A stretch of DNA of 19,648 nt from a bacterium (GTDB taxonomy: Bacteria; ARS69). Numbering within the stretch: position 1 is the stretch's first letter; every line of letters begins with the position of its first letter. The notes beneath the pieces were generated by a model that was not told where the DNA came from, did not search any database, and worked only from the letters and a program-made list of their open reading frames with translations. The position numbers were made by a program, and so were the translations under genes. Shown in pieces: positions 5,961 to 13,370 of the stretch. The DNA lies in NCBI GenBank assembly GCA_025774865.1, contig JALGZO010000225.1, positions 1 to 19,648 on the forward strand. The letters are read 5' to 3'.

Positions 5961-8401
5961 GGAAGCCTCACCGTTTCGACCCGCTGCGACGTGTTCCCAC
6001 AACGGTCCGTCGCGCGAATCTCGAAGCGGCCGCCGGCTCCGGGCTCGGCGAGGAACTCGGGATACGCGATGACGTCCCCGGTCTCGTCGTCGAGCTCGTA
6101 GAGAAGCGAGCGACCTTCGAAGAGAATCTCGACGTCGCTGCAGTCGATGCCGCAGCCGTCGTCCTCGGCGAGAAAGGTGAGGCGGACCCGCCCGTGCCGT
6201 TCCCCGAGACGGGGTTCGCCGAGGACGGGAGCCGTCACATCCTCGAAGAGTCCGATCCCGAGAGGAGTCCGGGTTTCCGTGACCCGACCTCCGCCTTTCC
6301 GCGCTTCGCCCCCAATGTACCGGAAACCATCCGGCTCATGCACGAAGATGCCGAGTCGATCGGGATCGAAATCGGCGACGTCCGGAACCAGCTCGACCTC
6401 GTACGCCGCCGTGATCGGAACCTGGCCACTCTCCAGGAACCGGAGCGGCGCTACCGACCGCAGCTCGCCGTCGCGCGACGGCGAGGGCTCTCGACGGACC
6501 TGGACCCAGGTGGGTTCCGCGAACCCGTCCTCCGGAAAGCGAAACGAGGCTTGCCCGTCGTCGGTCGTGACCTCGCCCCCGCGCGTCACCCGTGAGGGAG
6601 CGGCAAATCGGAGCCCCACCGGTCGACCCCAGGGGTCGTAGCCCTTCCACTCCTCTCCCCGCCCCGACCACACCCGAACCCCGACGGTGGCGACCGGGAC
6701 GACCACCCGTACCCCACGGCCCCACGGCCTCACGAGAACGGCGGCTCCGTCGTCCCAGCCTCCCGAGAGACCACTCCAGCAAACGGTCTCGGGGAAACGC
6801 ACTTCGAACCAGGCTCCCAGCGTCTCGATCTCGAATTCGGGAGAAGCGACCTCGCCGGGGGGAGCACTCGTCTCGGGCGCCACCGTTCGGGCGATGCCGG
6901 ACGCGCCGAGGACATCCACGGCCCGTGCGCGGACGAGCACATCCCGAACCCCCTCTCCGGGCACGCGTTGTGTCATTCGGAGGCGCGCGTGGAAGGTGTG
7001 GTCGGCTTCCGGTACGACTCTCGGCGCCAGATGCCAGGTCTGCCCGGCATCGAGCGAGTAGTCGAACGCGATGTGCCGAATCGCCCGCCCGCCCGGGCGG
7101 TACGCCCCGTGGACCACGACGGAGTCGGGCCACTCCGCCCCGAGCTCCGCGTCCACCTCGCGGAGCGCCTCGGCCTGACGGACGAGCTCCACGGACATCA
7201 CCGAGACGGTCGGCGGCGCGGCGAAGGACAGCTGGAGGTCGACCGTCCCGCGGTTCCCCGCCGCGTCCTCCACGACGATCGAGAGCTTCCGCGTCTTCTC
7301 GCCCGGTCGCTGCACGGAGTCGCGCCACGGAAACCCTCGGGCCGCCTCGACGGCCTCGTCCGGCGACTCGGGAAGTACCGGTGGACGCTCCTCGGGCGGA
7401 GTCTGTCGCGCCCGCACCATTCCATCCGCTCTCCAGTCGCCTGGCGAGAACGGCAGGTCGTTGCCGCTCCGGCGCCAGAGGTTGTGGAAGCGACCGACTT
7501 TCGTGTAGCTGAATCGCGGATCGATCTGGGTATCCATCAGTTTCGTCTCGGAGAACGCGAAGCCACGGTAGTCGACTTCGAACAGGAGCTCGCTCCCCTC
7601 GTGGAGCGACATCCGGCGCGGCGCGAGGCGGAAGCGGCACTCGTCGGCGCTCTCGTCGACCTCGATCGCGATCCCGATCTCTCCTTCCACCGGGATGACG
7701 CGGGGAATGCGCCCCGCCGGAGGCTCGCCGTGGACATCGAGGATGACGGTGTCCGAGCGGCCGTCGACGGACGAGACGAAGGTCAAGGGGGTGAGCGCGA
7801 CCCGCGTGACGAAGGGCGGGCTCGCATCCTTGACGGGAAACCCCTCCGTGAGGGGGTTGAGAGGTCGTTCGTTCTCGTCGCGAATCTCGAAGTGCAGGTG
7901 CGGCACCCCGGCTCCGGACTGGCCCGTGTAGCCCACGACATCGCCGGCCCGGACCGGGATTCCGGGCGAGAGCGTCAAGTCGCCGTACATGGTCCCCTCG
8001 GATTCCTGGTATTCCCGCATGGACTGAGCGACCGCGCCCTCTAATCGCGCGAGGTGCGCGTAGACCGCGGTCCGACCGTCCTCGAGCCTCAGGTAGAGCG
8101 CTCTGCCGTAGCCCCCGCACGAAACCCGCGCGCGGACCAACTCGCCGTCGCCCACGGCGAAGCACCGGAACCCGGTGCGACCACGAGTCGAAATGTCGAT
8201 ACCGGAGTGAAAGTGACCGGGGCGAAACTCGCAAAACGAGGAGGTGACGCACCGGCCGGCGTCGGTCGGCCACACGAGCGGGGCGGGGTCCGGTTCTGGC
8301 AAGCGCGCGACGGTCGGCTCCGAGGCGATCGAGGAAACCGCCGTCGAGGAGAGACCCGTCACCAGCAGGAGCGCTCGGGATACGGCCGCGGTGCATCTCA
8401 T
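5957..8401 (-). CDS. Secreted M23 (LytM) family metallopeptidase with long beta-rich C-terminal region
   Basis: This is a predicted periplasmic peptidoglycan endopeptidase of 814 residues. A signal peptide occupies about residues 1-28 (hydrophobic core ALLLVTGLSS, then SIAS|EP). The M23 domain follows at about 45-190. HSGID gives zinc ligands H65 and D69. YAHL supplies H116, and HLHFEIR supplies H168 and H170, so the catalytic set looks complete. The remaining 600 or so residues look like several beta-sandwich or Ig-like modules (AEDDGCGIDCSD, IRATDRCGNTS) with no family I can name. ATG 8401 is preferred over a GTG at 8449: the GTG lies upstream of the predicted promoter and ATG begins the signal peptide. 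No Shine-Dalgarno is visible, and the predicted leader is only about 5 nt. The stop overlaps the dnaE start. Confidence 0.88.
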   Translation of the reverse strand: MRCTAAVSRALLLVTGLSSTAVSSIASEPTVARLPEPDPAPLVWPTDAGRCVTSSFCEFRPGHFHSGIDISTRGRTGFRCFAVGDGELVRARVSCGGYGRALYLRLEDGRTAVYAHLARLEGAVAQSMREYQESEGTMYGDLTLSPGIPVRAGDVVGYTGQSGAGVPHLHFEIRDENERPLNPLTEGFPVKDASPPFVTRVALTPLTFVSSVDGRSDTVILDVHGEPPAGRIPRVIPVEGEIGIAIEVDESADECRFRLAPRRMSLHEGSELLFEVDYRGFAFSETKLMDTQIDPRFSYTKVGRFHNLWRRSGNDLPFSPGDWRADGMVRARQTPPEERPPVLPESPDEAVEAARGFPWRDSVQRPGEKTRKLSIVVEDAAGNRGTVDLQLSFAAPPTVSVMSVELVRQAEALREVDAELGAEWPDSVVVHGAYRPGGRAIRHIAFDYSLDAGQTWHLAPRVVPEADHTFHARLRMTQRVPGEGVRDVLVRARAVDVLGASGIARTVAPETSAPPGEVASPEFEIETLGAWFEVRFPETVCWSGLSGGWDDGAAVLVRPWGRGVRVVVPVATVGVRVWSGRGEEWKGYDPWGRPVGLRFAAPSRVTRGGEVTTDDGQASFRFPEDGFAEPTWVQVRREPSPSRDGELRSVAPLRFLESGQVPITAAYEVELVPDVADFDPDRLGIFVHEPDGFRYIGGEARKGGGRVTETRTPLGIGLFEDVTAPVLGEPRLGERHGRVRLTFLAEDDGCGIDCSDVEILFEGRSLLYELDDETGDVIAYPEFLAEPGAGGRFEIRATDRCGNTSQRVETVRLP
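5966..5969 (-). promoter_or_regulatory. Ribosome binding site deciding the dnaE start
   Basis: GAGG with a 5-nt spacer to TTG 5960, inside the last codons of the M23 gene. With the TTGA stop/start overlap it suggests translational coupling and a non-ATG start for dnaE. Confidence 0.55.
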
Positions 8402-8411
8402 CGGAGGCGGC

Positions 8412-8440
8412 ACGGTATCAACGGGTTTCGGCACTGTCAA
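8412..8440 (-). promoter_or_regulatory. Predicted promoter for the M23 peptidase and dnaE
   Basis: Minus strand: -35 TTGACA (8440-8435), 17-nt spacer, -10 TACCGT (8417-8412) preceded by TGA (extended -10). Transcription should start near 8405, only 4-6 nt before ATG 8401. The spacer contains CGAAACCC, similar to the beta-barrel gene promoter. Confidence 0.55.
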
Positions 8441-8466
8441 CCGAACCACGGAGGGGGCGCTCGCGC

Positions 8467-8495
8467 TTGCTCGGGCCAGGTCCGCGTGCTACCAT
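8467..8495 (+). promoter_or_regulatory. Possible promoter for the parvulin-type foldase, divergent to the M23 promoter
   Basis: TTGCTC (8467-8472), 17-nt spacer, TACCAT (8490-8495) with TGC directly before it. The -35 is weak, but the extended -10 fits the other promoters here. The leader of about 50 nt contains a perfect 6-bp hairpin (8510-8515 with 8521-8526, loop CAATT) before an AGGAG site at 8538-8542. Confidence 0.4.
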
Positions 8496-8552
8496 GCCGC
8501 GGTTTTGCTGCAGCGCAATTCGCTGCGAGCCCCTGAGAGGAGCCCACGCGTC

Positions 8553-10403
8553 ATGGTGATGAGCGCCCTTCGCGAGAAAATCAAGATCATCATTCTCGTC
8601 ACGCTCTTGGCGTTCGTGGGCCTCATCTTCTTCGAGTGGGGGATGCAGGGCAGCGGCCGAGGCCGCGGCGGCTCGCAATCCGGTGCCGCGGCCCGCGTCA
8701 ACGGACGTGAGATCTCCTGGGATTCGTACCGCCGCACCCGCCAGAACGTGCTCGCGACCTTCGAGCAGCGGACGGGCCGCAGTCCCGAGTCCATCGACCA
8801 GGGGGCGATCGAGGACGAAACATGGATCACGCTGATCCAGGACGCCGTGATCCAAGAAGAGATCGACAGGCACGGTATCAGGGTGAGCGATGCGGAGATC
8901 CTCGCGATCATGCGGACGAGCCCGCCGGACTTCGTCCGCCAGAACTTCGTGGACGATTCCGGACAGTTCGACCCCGTGCGCTACAGCCAAGCGCTCGCCG
9001 ACCCGACCTTCGACTGGACCCTGGTCGAGAACTACATCCGGGCGGTGGTGCCCCGCAACAAGCTGCAGAACTTTCTCAGTCTGAACGTGCGTGTGACGAG
9101 CGCCGAGGTCCGCGAGAGCTTTCTCGCGCAGAGCGAGACCGTCAAGGCACGGCACGTGGCTTCCCCGTCGTCCTCCGTGGAGCTCCCGGACGGCGCGATC
9201 ACGGACGATGACCTGCAGGAGTTCTACCGTGAGAACCGCGACGACTTTCGCGTCGGGGCCCAGGCCGTCCTCGACTTCGTGAGGATCGCGAAGGCGGCGA
9301 CGGCCCAGGACAGCTCCGAGATCCGAGAGGATCTGAACCAAGTGCGGCAGATGGCCATCGAAGGTGGCCAAGACTTCGCGACGATCGCTTCGCGATACTC
9401 CGACGATCCCTCCGCGGACCGCGGAGGCGACCTCGGGTTCATCGCGCGCGGCGACATGCCGTCGGAGCTCGAGGACGTCGCATTCGCGACGGAGGTCGGC
9501 GAGATCTCCGAGGTCTTCGAATCGCCGTTCGGGATGCATTTCCTCAAAGTGGAGGACCGCCAGCAGGAGGACGGTGTCGACCGCGTGCACATACGGCACG
9601 TCCTCATGCGCATCGAGCCGTCGAACACGACCGTGCGGGCCGCGGCACGGCGGCTCGGAGACTTCCTCGACGCAATCGCGGAAGGGGCCGTCTTCCGGGA
9701 AGCGGCGCAGCAGCTGGGACTCCAGGTCGAGACCACGGAACCGTTCGAGCGAGATGCTTTCATTCCGGGAATCGGGCTCATGCGCGCGGCCCACCGCTTC
9801 GCGTTCTTCAACGAGCTGGGCGCCACGACCGTCGATCCGTTGGAGGATGACGACAACCTGTACGCCTTCCGTCTCGCCGAGCTCCGGGAGCCGCACATCC
9901 GACCGTTCGAGGAGGTTCAGGAAGCGGTACGCGTTCGAGTCGAAGAAGAGAAGCGTCGCGTCGCCGCCCGGAAGAACCTCCAGGTCGCGATCGCGGCGAG
10001 CGACGGCTCACTCGGAGGAATCGCGAAGGCTCTGGGCGCCGAGATCGACACGACCGGCGAGTTCAGCCGCCAGTCGTTCGTCCCCGGCGTGGGCCGCCGC
10101 AATGCGTTCGTCGCGACCGCCTTCGGGCTGCCGCTGAACGAGGTTTCACAGGTCGTCGATACCGATCGTGGATCCTACGTGATCGAGGTGATCGAGAGGA
10201 CATCCGCGGACGAGGCCGACTTCGTCGAGCAACAGGAGAACATTCGGGGGGAGATCCTGTTCCGGAAACGTCAAGCATACTTCCAGGCGTGGCTCGAGCA
10301 ACAGGTCGTCGCCGCCGACGTCATCGACTTCCGCAATGGAATCGGGGCGGATTGGGAGCCTTCCTCGTCGGCGCTCCTCTATGCGGAGGCCGGCAGCGCG
10401 TAA
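8553..10403 (+). CDS. Membrane-anchored SurA/PpiD-type peptidyl-prolyl isomerase
   Basis: This is a predicted periplasmic folding factor of 616 residues, tethered to the inner membrane. Positively charged residues are followed by one membrane helix (about 10-30, KIIILVTLLAFVGLIFF), then a SurA_N-like region at about 45-190 beginning ARVNGREISWDSY. A parvulin (rotamase) domain lies at about 235-336, with SDDPSADRGGDLGFI and ESPFGMHFLKVED. A second, degenerate parvulin-like segment may start at about 345 (VHIRHVLMRIEPS). The layout is closest to PpiD. ATG 8553 is chosen because AGGAG lies 10 nt upstream and the N-terminal membrane segment starts there; the frame is open further upstream without support. 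It is the only plus-strand gene and converges on the response regulator with about 20 nt between stops. It probably assists outer-membrane protein export. Confidence 0.9.
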   Translation: MVMSALREKIKIIILVTLLAFVGLIFFEWGMQGSGRGRGGSQSGAAARVNGREISWDSYRRTRQNVLATFEQRTGRSPESIDQGAIEDETWITLIQDAVIQEEIDRHGIRVSDAEILAIMRTSPPDFVRQNFVDDSGQFDPVRYSQALADPTFDWTLVENYIRAVVPRNKLQNFLSLNVRVTSAEVRESFLAQSETVKARHVASPSSSVELPDGAITDDDLQEFYRENRDDFRVGAQAVLDFVRIAKAATAQDSSEIREDLNQVRQMAIEGGQDFATIASRYSDDPSADRGGDLGFIARGDMPSELEDVAFATEVGEISEVFESPFGMHFLKVEDRQQEDGVDRVHIRHVLMRIEPSNTTVRAAARRLGDFLDAIAEGAVFREAAQQLGLQVETTEPFERDAFIPGIGLMRAAHRFAFFNELGATTVDPLEDDDNLYAFRLAELREPHIRPFEEVQEAVRVRVEEEKRRVAARKNLQVAIAASDGSLGGIAKALGAEIDTTGEFSRQSFVPGVGRRNAFVATAFGLPLNEVSQVVDTDRGSYVIEVIERTSADEADFVEQQENIRGEILFRKRQAYFQAWLEQQVVAADVIDFRNGIGADWEPSSSALLYAEAGSA

Positions 10404-10423
10404 CGTCCTCTCCGGCGCCGCCG

Positions 10424-10941
10424 TCAATCTCGCGGGGGGAGCTCCGCCTTCCGCAGCCAGTATGTCTCCAGGATCCGGATGATGTTCCGGTAGCCTTCCA
10501 TCGAGTTCGGCTTCGTGAAGTACGAGTTCGCTCCGAGCTCGTAGCACCGAGTGATGTCGAGGTCGTCGCCGGAGCCGGTGAACACGATGACGGGGATCGT
10601 CCGTAGCGACAGGTCGCGGCGGATCGCCGCAAGCGTCTCTCGACCGCCGAGTCCGGGCATCTCCAGGTCCAGCAAGATCAGCGCCGGCCGGTTGGGACGA
10701 GGCTCCTCGATCGTCGCGTGACAGGCAGACAGGGCCACGAGCGCCTGTTCACCGTCCTCGGCCCAGCGCAGTTCGACCGGGCTCTCGCATTCCGTGAACG
10801 CCCACGCGATGAAGTCGCGATCGTCGGGATCCGAAGGCCTTCGTGCGCCGCCCGTAGCTGCGCGAGCTCCGAGGAGTCGATGGAATCCGTGCCGGGAGTC
10901 GCGAACCCCGTACTCCGGCCCCTCCTGAGAACTTCGTTCAC
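10424..10941 (-). pseudogene. CheY/Rcp1-like response regulator, apparently frameshifted near its N-terminus
   Basis: The single receiver domain keeps the phosphoacceptor Asp in ILLDLEMPG, the Thr in VIVFTGSGDD and the Lys in SYFTKPNS. It resembles stand-alone Rcp1-type regulators with a C-terminal helix. The N-terminus is abnormal. In the receiver frame the residues before DPDDRDFIAW are RRPS, so the first beta-strand and acidic pocket (usually LLVEDDPDD) are absent in every frame. A well-placed start, GTG 10941 with GGGAGG 5 nt upstream (10947-10952), opens another frame encoding MNEVLRRG through AAHEGLRI. It meets the receiver at a GATC (10828-10831). Loss of about 19 nt coding for LLVED between two GATC copies would explain everything. 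The receiver frame itself stays open up to a TTG at 10975, giving 183 residues, but that leader has no homology or ribosome site. Confidence 0.65.
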
Positions 10942-10946
10942 GCTCG

Positions 10947-10952
10947 CCTCCC
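10947..10952 (-). promoter_or_regulatory. Ribosome binding site supporting GTG 10941
   Basis: GGGAGG, 5 nt before GTG 10941 on the minus strand. It is the best ribosome site near the response regulator gene, and it points to a start in a different frame from the receiver domain. Confidence 0.5.
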
Positions 10953-11022
10953 GAGGTCCAGGTACGTATCGGCAAAGCGTGGGGTTCTCTTGACTTCTTT
11001 TGTCGGTCGCGGGAAGGACTCT

Positions 11023-11349
11023 CTATTGGCGGGGCGTCGGCCCGACCGGGCCGTCGGGAGGGGTCCGCGGCTCGGGCGGGGTGTCCGCCGGGCCGTCCGC
11101 CGGGGTGCCACCGGCGCTCGGCGGCGGGGCATCCTGGGAGGGGGTCAGAGAGGGTCGAGCGTGCGGCAACGGCTCATCTTCACGAGCGTCCACCAGGTTG
11201 ACTTCTCGTTGCAGCTCGGTGCTCAGACGACGAATTTCACGCAGGCCCTTGCCCAGCCCGCGCGCCACCTCCGGGATCCGCTGCGGTCCGAAGACCAGGA
11301 GCACGACCAGGAAGATGATGAGGAGCTCTGGTCCACCGATGCCGCCCAA
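11023..11349 (-). CDS. tatA: Twin-arginine translocase subunit TatA/TatE family
   Basis: This is a 108-residue protein of the Tat export pore. It starts MGGIGGPELLIIFLVVLLVF (one membrane helix with the polar Glu typical of the family). FGPQRIPEVARGLGKGLREIRR follows, the FGP hinge and amphipathic helix that define TatA/TatB. From about residue 60 the tail is Pro-rich and disordered, longer than needed for function. Translation starts at TTG 11349 with GAGG about 5 nt upstream. TatA versus TatB cannot be settled from this alone; no tatC lies nearby. It sits 56 nt after the DUF4321 gene, consistent with the same transcript. Confidence 0.88.
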   Translation of the reverse strand: MGGIGGPELLIIFLVVLLVFGPQRIPEVARGLGKGLREIRRLSTELQREVNLVDAREDEPLPHARPSLTPSQDAPPPSAGGTPADGPADTPPEPRTPPDGPVGPTPRQ

Positions 11350-11405
11350 GACGACCTCTCTCGTTTCGCGGCGTCAGCCGAGCGATGCGGCGCCCGCGGA
11401 AATCA

Positions 11406-11675
11406 TCAGTACCATCGGAACAAATAGACCGTCGCGAAGACACCGAGCACGGCGATCAGGTTGATCTTCAGCGAGAAGCCGAACGTAAACGTGAAGGCGA
11501 CCAGGTTCACCGTCACCGGTCCGAACGACGGATCGGCAGCGGCAAGAAAGAAACTCTTCACCACACCATCTGGCACGATGTGCCCGATCGCCTCGCCGAC
11601 CGCCGTTCCGATGATCATCCCCAGAATGAGCATGAAGAGCAGGAACCCGAAGCTCTTGTGCCGCGTCGGCCTCAT
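11406..11675 (-). CDS. Small DUF4321-like inner-membrane protein
   Basis: This 89-residue protein has two predicted membrane helices (about 9-29 and 66-87). GTAVGEAIGH lies after the first helix and FTFGFSLKINLIAVLG introduces the second. This pattern, with VNL..F.FGF.LKIN, matches my recollection of the DUF4321 family, whose function is unknown. Its ATG shares one base with the preceding stop (TGATG), and GGGGGAGG lies just upstream, so translation is probably coupled to the LytR_C gene. Membrane partners are unknown. Confidence 0.7.
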   Translation of the reverse strand: MRPTRHKSFGFLLFMLILGMIIGTAVGEAIGHIVPDGVVKSFFLAAADPSFGPVTVNLVAFTFTFGFSLKINLIAVLGVFATVYLFRWY

Positions 11676-12073
11676 CAGTGCCTCCCCCCGTATTCCTGGC
11701 CCCGGTCTCTTCCGAGGATGACGGTAACTTCCAGCAGCAACTCCGAGTTCCGTTGCTCGAGGTACCCGGGGATCCCCAGCGCGCTCGCGACCTTCAAGGC
11801 GTACGTCTCCACCCCGACGCGGTCCAGCACGATCGTCTCCGCGTAGTCGCCGCGATCGGCGTTTCGGACGTCGACCACGTCGAAGCCGTGCTCCCGCAGC
11901 TCCCCGGCGAGCCCGAGACCGGCGCGATATACGCCCGAACCGTTCAGCACTTCCACGCGAATCGGCTTGCCGTCTTCACGCGCGGGCGCCTCGCGAGCCC
12001 GCAGCCCCAGCGACGCGACCATCACCGCCGCGAGCAGTCCCACGGCCGCGACTCCCACCGTCTTGGGTCTCAC
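11675..12073 (-). CDS. LytR C-terminal domain (LytR_C) protein with N-terminal membrane anchor
   Basis: This 132-residue protein has one N-terminal membrane segment (VGVAAVGLLAAVMVASLGL, about 5-25). A single LytR_C-like domain follows at about 38-125: IRVEVLNGSG near its start, then GLAGELREHGFDVVDV and VTVILGRD at the end. It lacks the LCP phosphotransferase domain found with LytR_C in Gram-positive proteins, so it is a stand-alone version of unknown role, probably in the cell envelope. It starts at GTG 12073, overlapping the HIT-gene stop by 4 nt (GTGA), and its own stop overlaps the DUF4321 start. Confidence 0.75.
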   Translation of the reverse strand: MRPKTVGVAAVGLLAAVMVASLGLRAREAPAREDGKPIRVEVLNGSGVYRAGLGLAGELREHGFDVVDVRNADRGDYAETIVLDRVGVETYALKVASALGIPGYLEQRNSELLLEVTVILGRDRGQEYGGRH

Positions 12074-12615
12074 GTCCCCGACCCCTCCCTTTCCAACGCC
12101 CGATCGATAGCCCCGCGCAGCTTCTCGAACGTGTCGCTGAGCCTCTCGGGCAGCACCTTCGTCTGCCCCACGACCGGCATGAAGTTCGTGTCACCCAGCC
12201 ACCGCGGTACGAAGTGCAGGTGGAGATGATCGGGGATTCCAGCGCCTCCGGCGCGCCCGAGATTCATTCCCAGGTTGAACCCCTGCGCATTCATCCCGCC
12301 GGACAAGGCGATTTCGAGCAGCGACGCAAGCCGCAACAACTCTGCCCGCTCCACATCCGTCAGCTCGGCGAGCCGGGGTACGTGACGAAACGGCACCACC
12401 ATCGCGTGACCGTTGTTGTACGGATAGAGGTTCAGCACGATGTAGCACGTTTCGCCCCGGTGGACGACGAGGTTCTCCGGACCGTCCTCCGCCTTCGTCA
12501 ACGCGCAGAAAACGCACTCGTCCTTCTCCTCTCCGATGGACGTGAGGTATTTCATCCGCCACGTCGCCCAGAGACGCTCGAGCAGGGTTCCTTCCGTCGT
12601 GCCGTCTTCCTTCAT
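12070..12615 (-). CDS. HIT-family nucleotide hydrolase/phosphorylase
   Basis: This 181-residue protein carries the histidine-triad motif HLHLHFVPRW at about 132-141, the AMP-transferring site of the superfamily. An N-terminal CVFC at about 34-37 suggests a metal site. VVHRGETCYIVLNLYPYNNGHAMVVP and a C-terminal segment containing VGQTKVLPE are typical of the branch that includes diadenosine tetraphosphate phosphorylase (Rv2613c-like). It probably degrades Ap4A or related adenylylated nucleotides in the cytoplasm; the exact substrate is not visible. Its ATG overlaps the stop of the GlmU-domain gene (ATGA), and its stop overlaps the LytR_C start (GTGA), indicating coupled translation. Confidence 0.88.
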   Translation of the reverse strand: MKEDGTTEGTLLERLWATWRMKYLTSIGEEKDECVFCALTKAEDGPENLVVHRGETCYIVLNLYPYNNGHAMVVPFRHVPRLAELTDVERAELLRLASLLEIALSGGMNAQGFNLGMNLGRAGGAGIPDHLHLHFVPRWLGDTNFMPVVGQTKVLPERLSDTFEKLRGAIDRALEREGSGT

Positions 12616-13367
12616 TGGATCTGTTCCGCCGGTCCGGTGCGCCTCGCCAAAATGTCGGCGATCGCCCGCAGCTGGTCACGATCGTTCACGCCGAGAATCT
12701 CTTCGGGAAGAGCCGCCGGCACCGCGATGACGGTTTTGCCCTCGTCGCGCAGAATCTTGACGGAATCCGTGAGGTAGTACTCACCTTGCGCGTTGTCGTT
12801 CTGGATCTTCCCGAGCACCGAGACGAGTTCCGCCGCCTCGAAGCAATACACGCTCGAGTTGACTTCGTCGACGCCGCGTTGCTCTGGAGTGGCATCCTTC
12901 TCTTCGACGATACCGAGAAACTCCCCCGTCTCCGAACGCAACACCCTCCCGTAGCCGGACGGATCCGGAAGCCGCGCCGTGAGTACCGTGACGGCAGCAC
13001 CTTCCTCGCGGTGGCGGCGGCGTAGCGTCGCCAGGGTGTCGCCCTTCAGGAGCGGAACGTCACCGGCCAGGACGACCACCTCGCCGGCGAACCCACGCAG
13101 CTGGGACTCGGCGCGCCGAACGGCGTCGCCGGTTCCGGTGCGCTCGGGTTGCTCGACGAACTCCCACCCATCGGACGCGAACCTCTCTCGGACGAGCCCC
13201 GCACCCTTGCCGACGACTACCACGATGCGGTCGACTCCCGACTCCGTCGCCGCGCGCCCGACGTGCGCGAGGAGCGGCTTCCCTCCGACTTCGTGGAGCA
13301 CCTTCGGCAGGTCCGAATTCATGCGCTTGCCCTCGCCCGCCGCGAGAATGATCGCCATCCCCTTCAT
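12612..13367 (-). CDS. GlmU-like UDP-GlcNAc pyrophosphorylase, uridylyltransferase domain only
   Basis: This 251-residue nucleotidyltransferase matches the N-terminal half of GlmU, which makes UDP-GlcNAc from GlcNAc-1-P and UTP for peptidoglycan and LPS. Visible motifs are LAAGEGKRM with DLPKVLHEVGGKPL (nucleotide-binding loop), AGDVPLL, GYGRVLR, EEKDATPEQR, EVNSSVYCF and NDNAQGEYYLTD, the last being GlmU-specific, plus GVNDRDQL. The left-handed beta-helix acetyltransferase domain of full GlmU (about 450 residues) is absent, because the HIT gene starts at once. GlcN-1-P acetylation would therefore need another enzyme. Start choice is open: ATG 13367, 3 nt after the old panC stop codon, or ATG 13358 (MAIILAAGEG), which has AGGGG at better spacing. 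Confidence 0.88.
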   Translation of the reverse strand: MKGMAIILAAGEGKRMNSDLPKVLHEVGGKPLLAHVGRAATESGVDRIVVVVGKGAGLVRERFASDGWEFVEQPERTGTGDAVRRAESQLRGFAGEVVVLAGDVPLLKGDTLATLRRRHREEGAAVTVLTARLPDPSGYGRVLRSETGEFLGIVEEKDATPEQRGVDEVNSSVYCFEAAELVSVLGKIQNDNAQGEYYLTDSVKILRDEGKTVIAVPAALPEEILGVNDRDQLRAIADILARRTGPAEQIQ

Positions 13368-13370
13368 CCC

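Noticed and set aside
6336-8396. 686-codon minus-strand frame inside the M23 gene
   Set aside because: Arg/Gly/Pro-rich shadow in an alternative frame of the same strand. The M23 frame has the motifs, signal peptide and coupling to dnaE.
8244-8552. Upstream extension of the plus-strand foldase frame
   Set aside because: It crosses the divergent promoter and the M23 start, has no ribosome site, and ATG 8553 has AGGAG plus the membrane anchor.
8418-9896. 492-codon minus-strand frame opposite the foldase
   Set aside because: Antisense to a clear SurA/PpiD-type protein, with no motifs, and it would run through the divergent promoter region.
10404-10423. Bidirectional terminator between the convergent foldase and response regulator genes
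   Set aside because: Only 20 nt of GC-rich sequence with no convincing stem and T-tract.
10942-10975. TTG 10975 as the start of the response regulator
   Set aside because: The leader encoded from there has no homology, no ribosome site and no acidic pocket; GTG 10941 has a strong site in another frame. It cannot be fully excluded.
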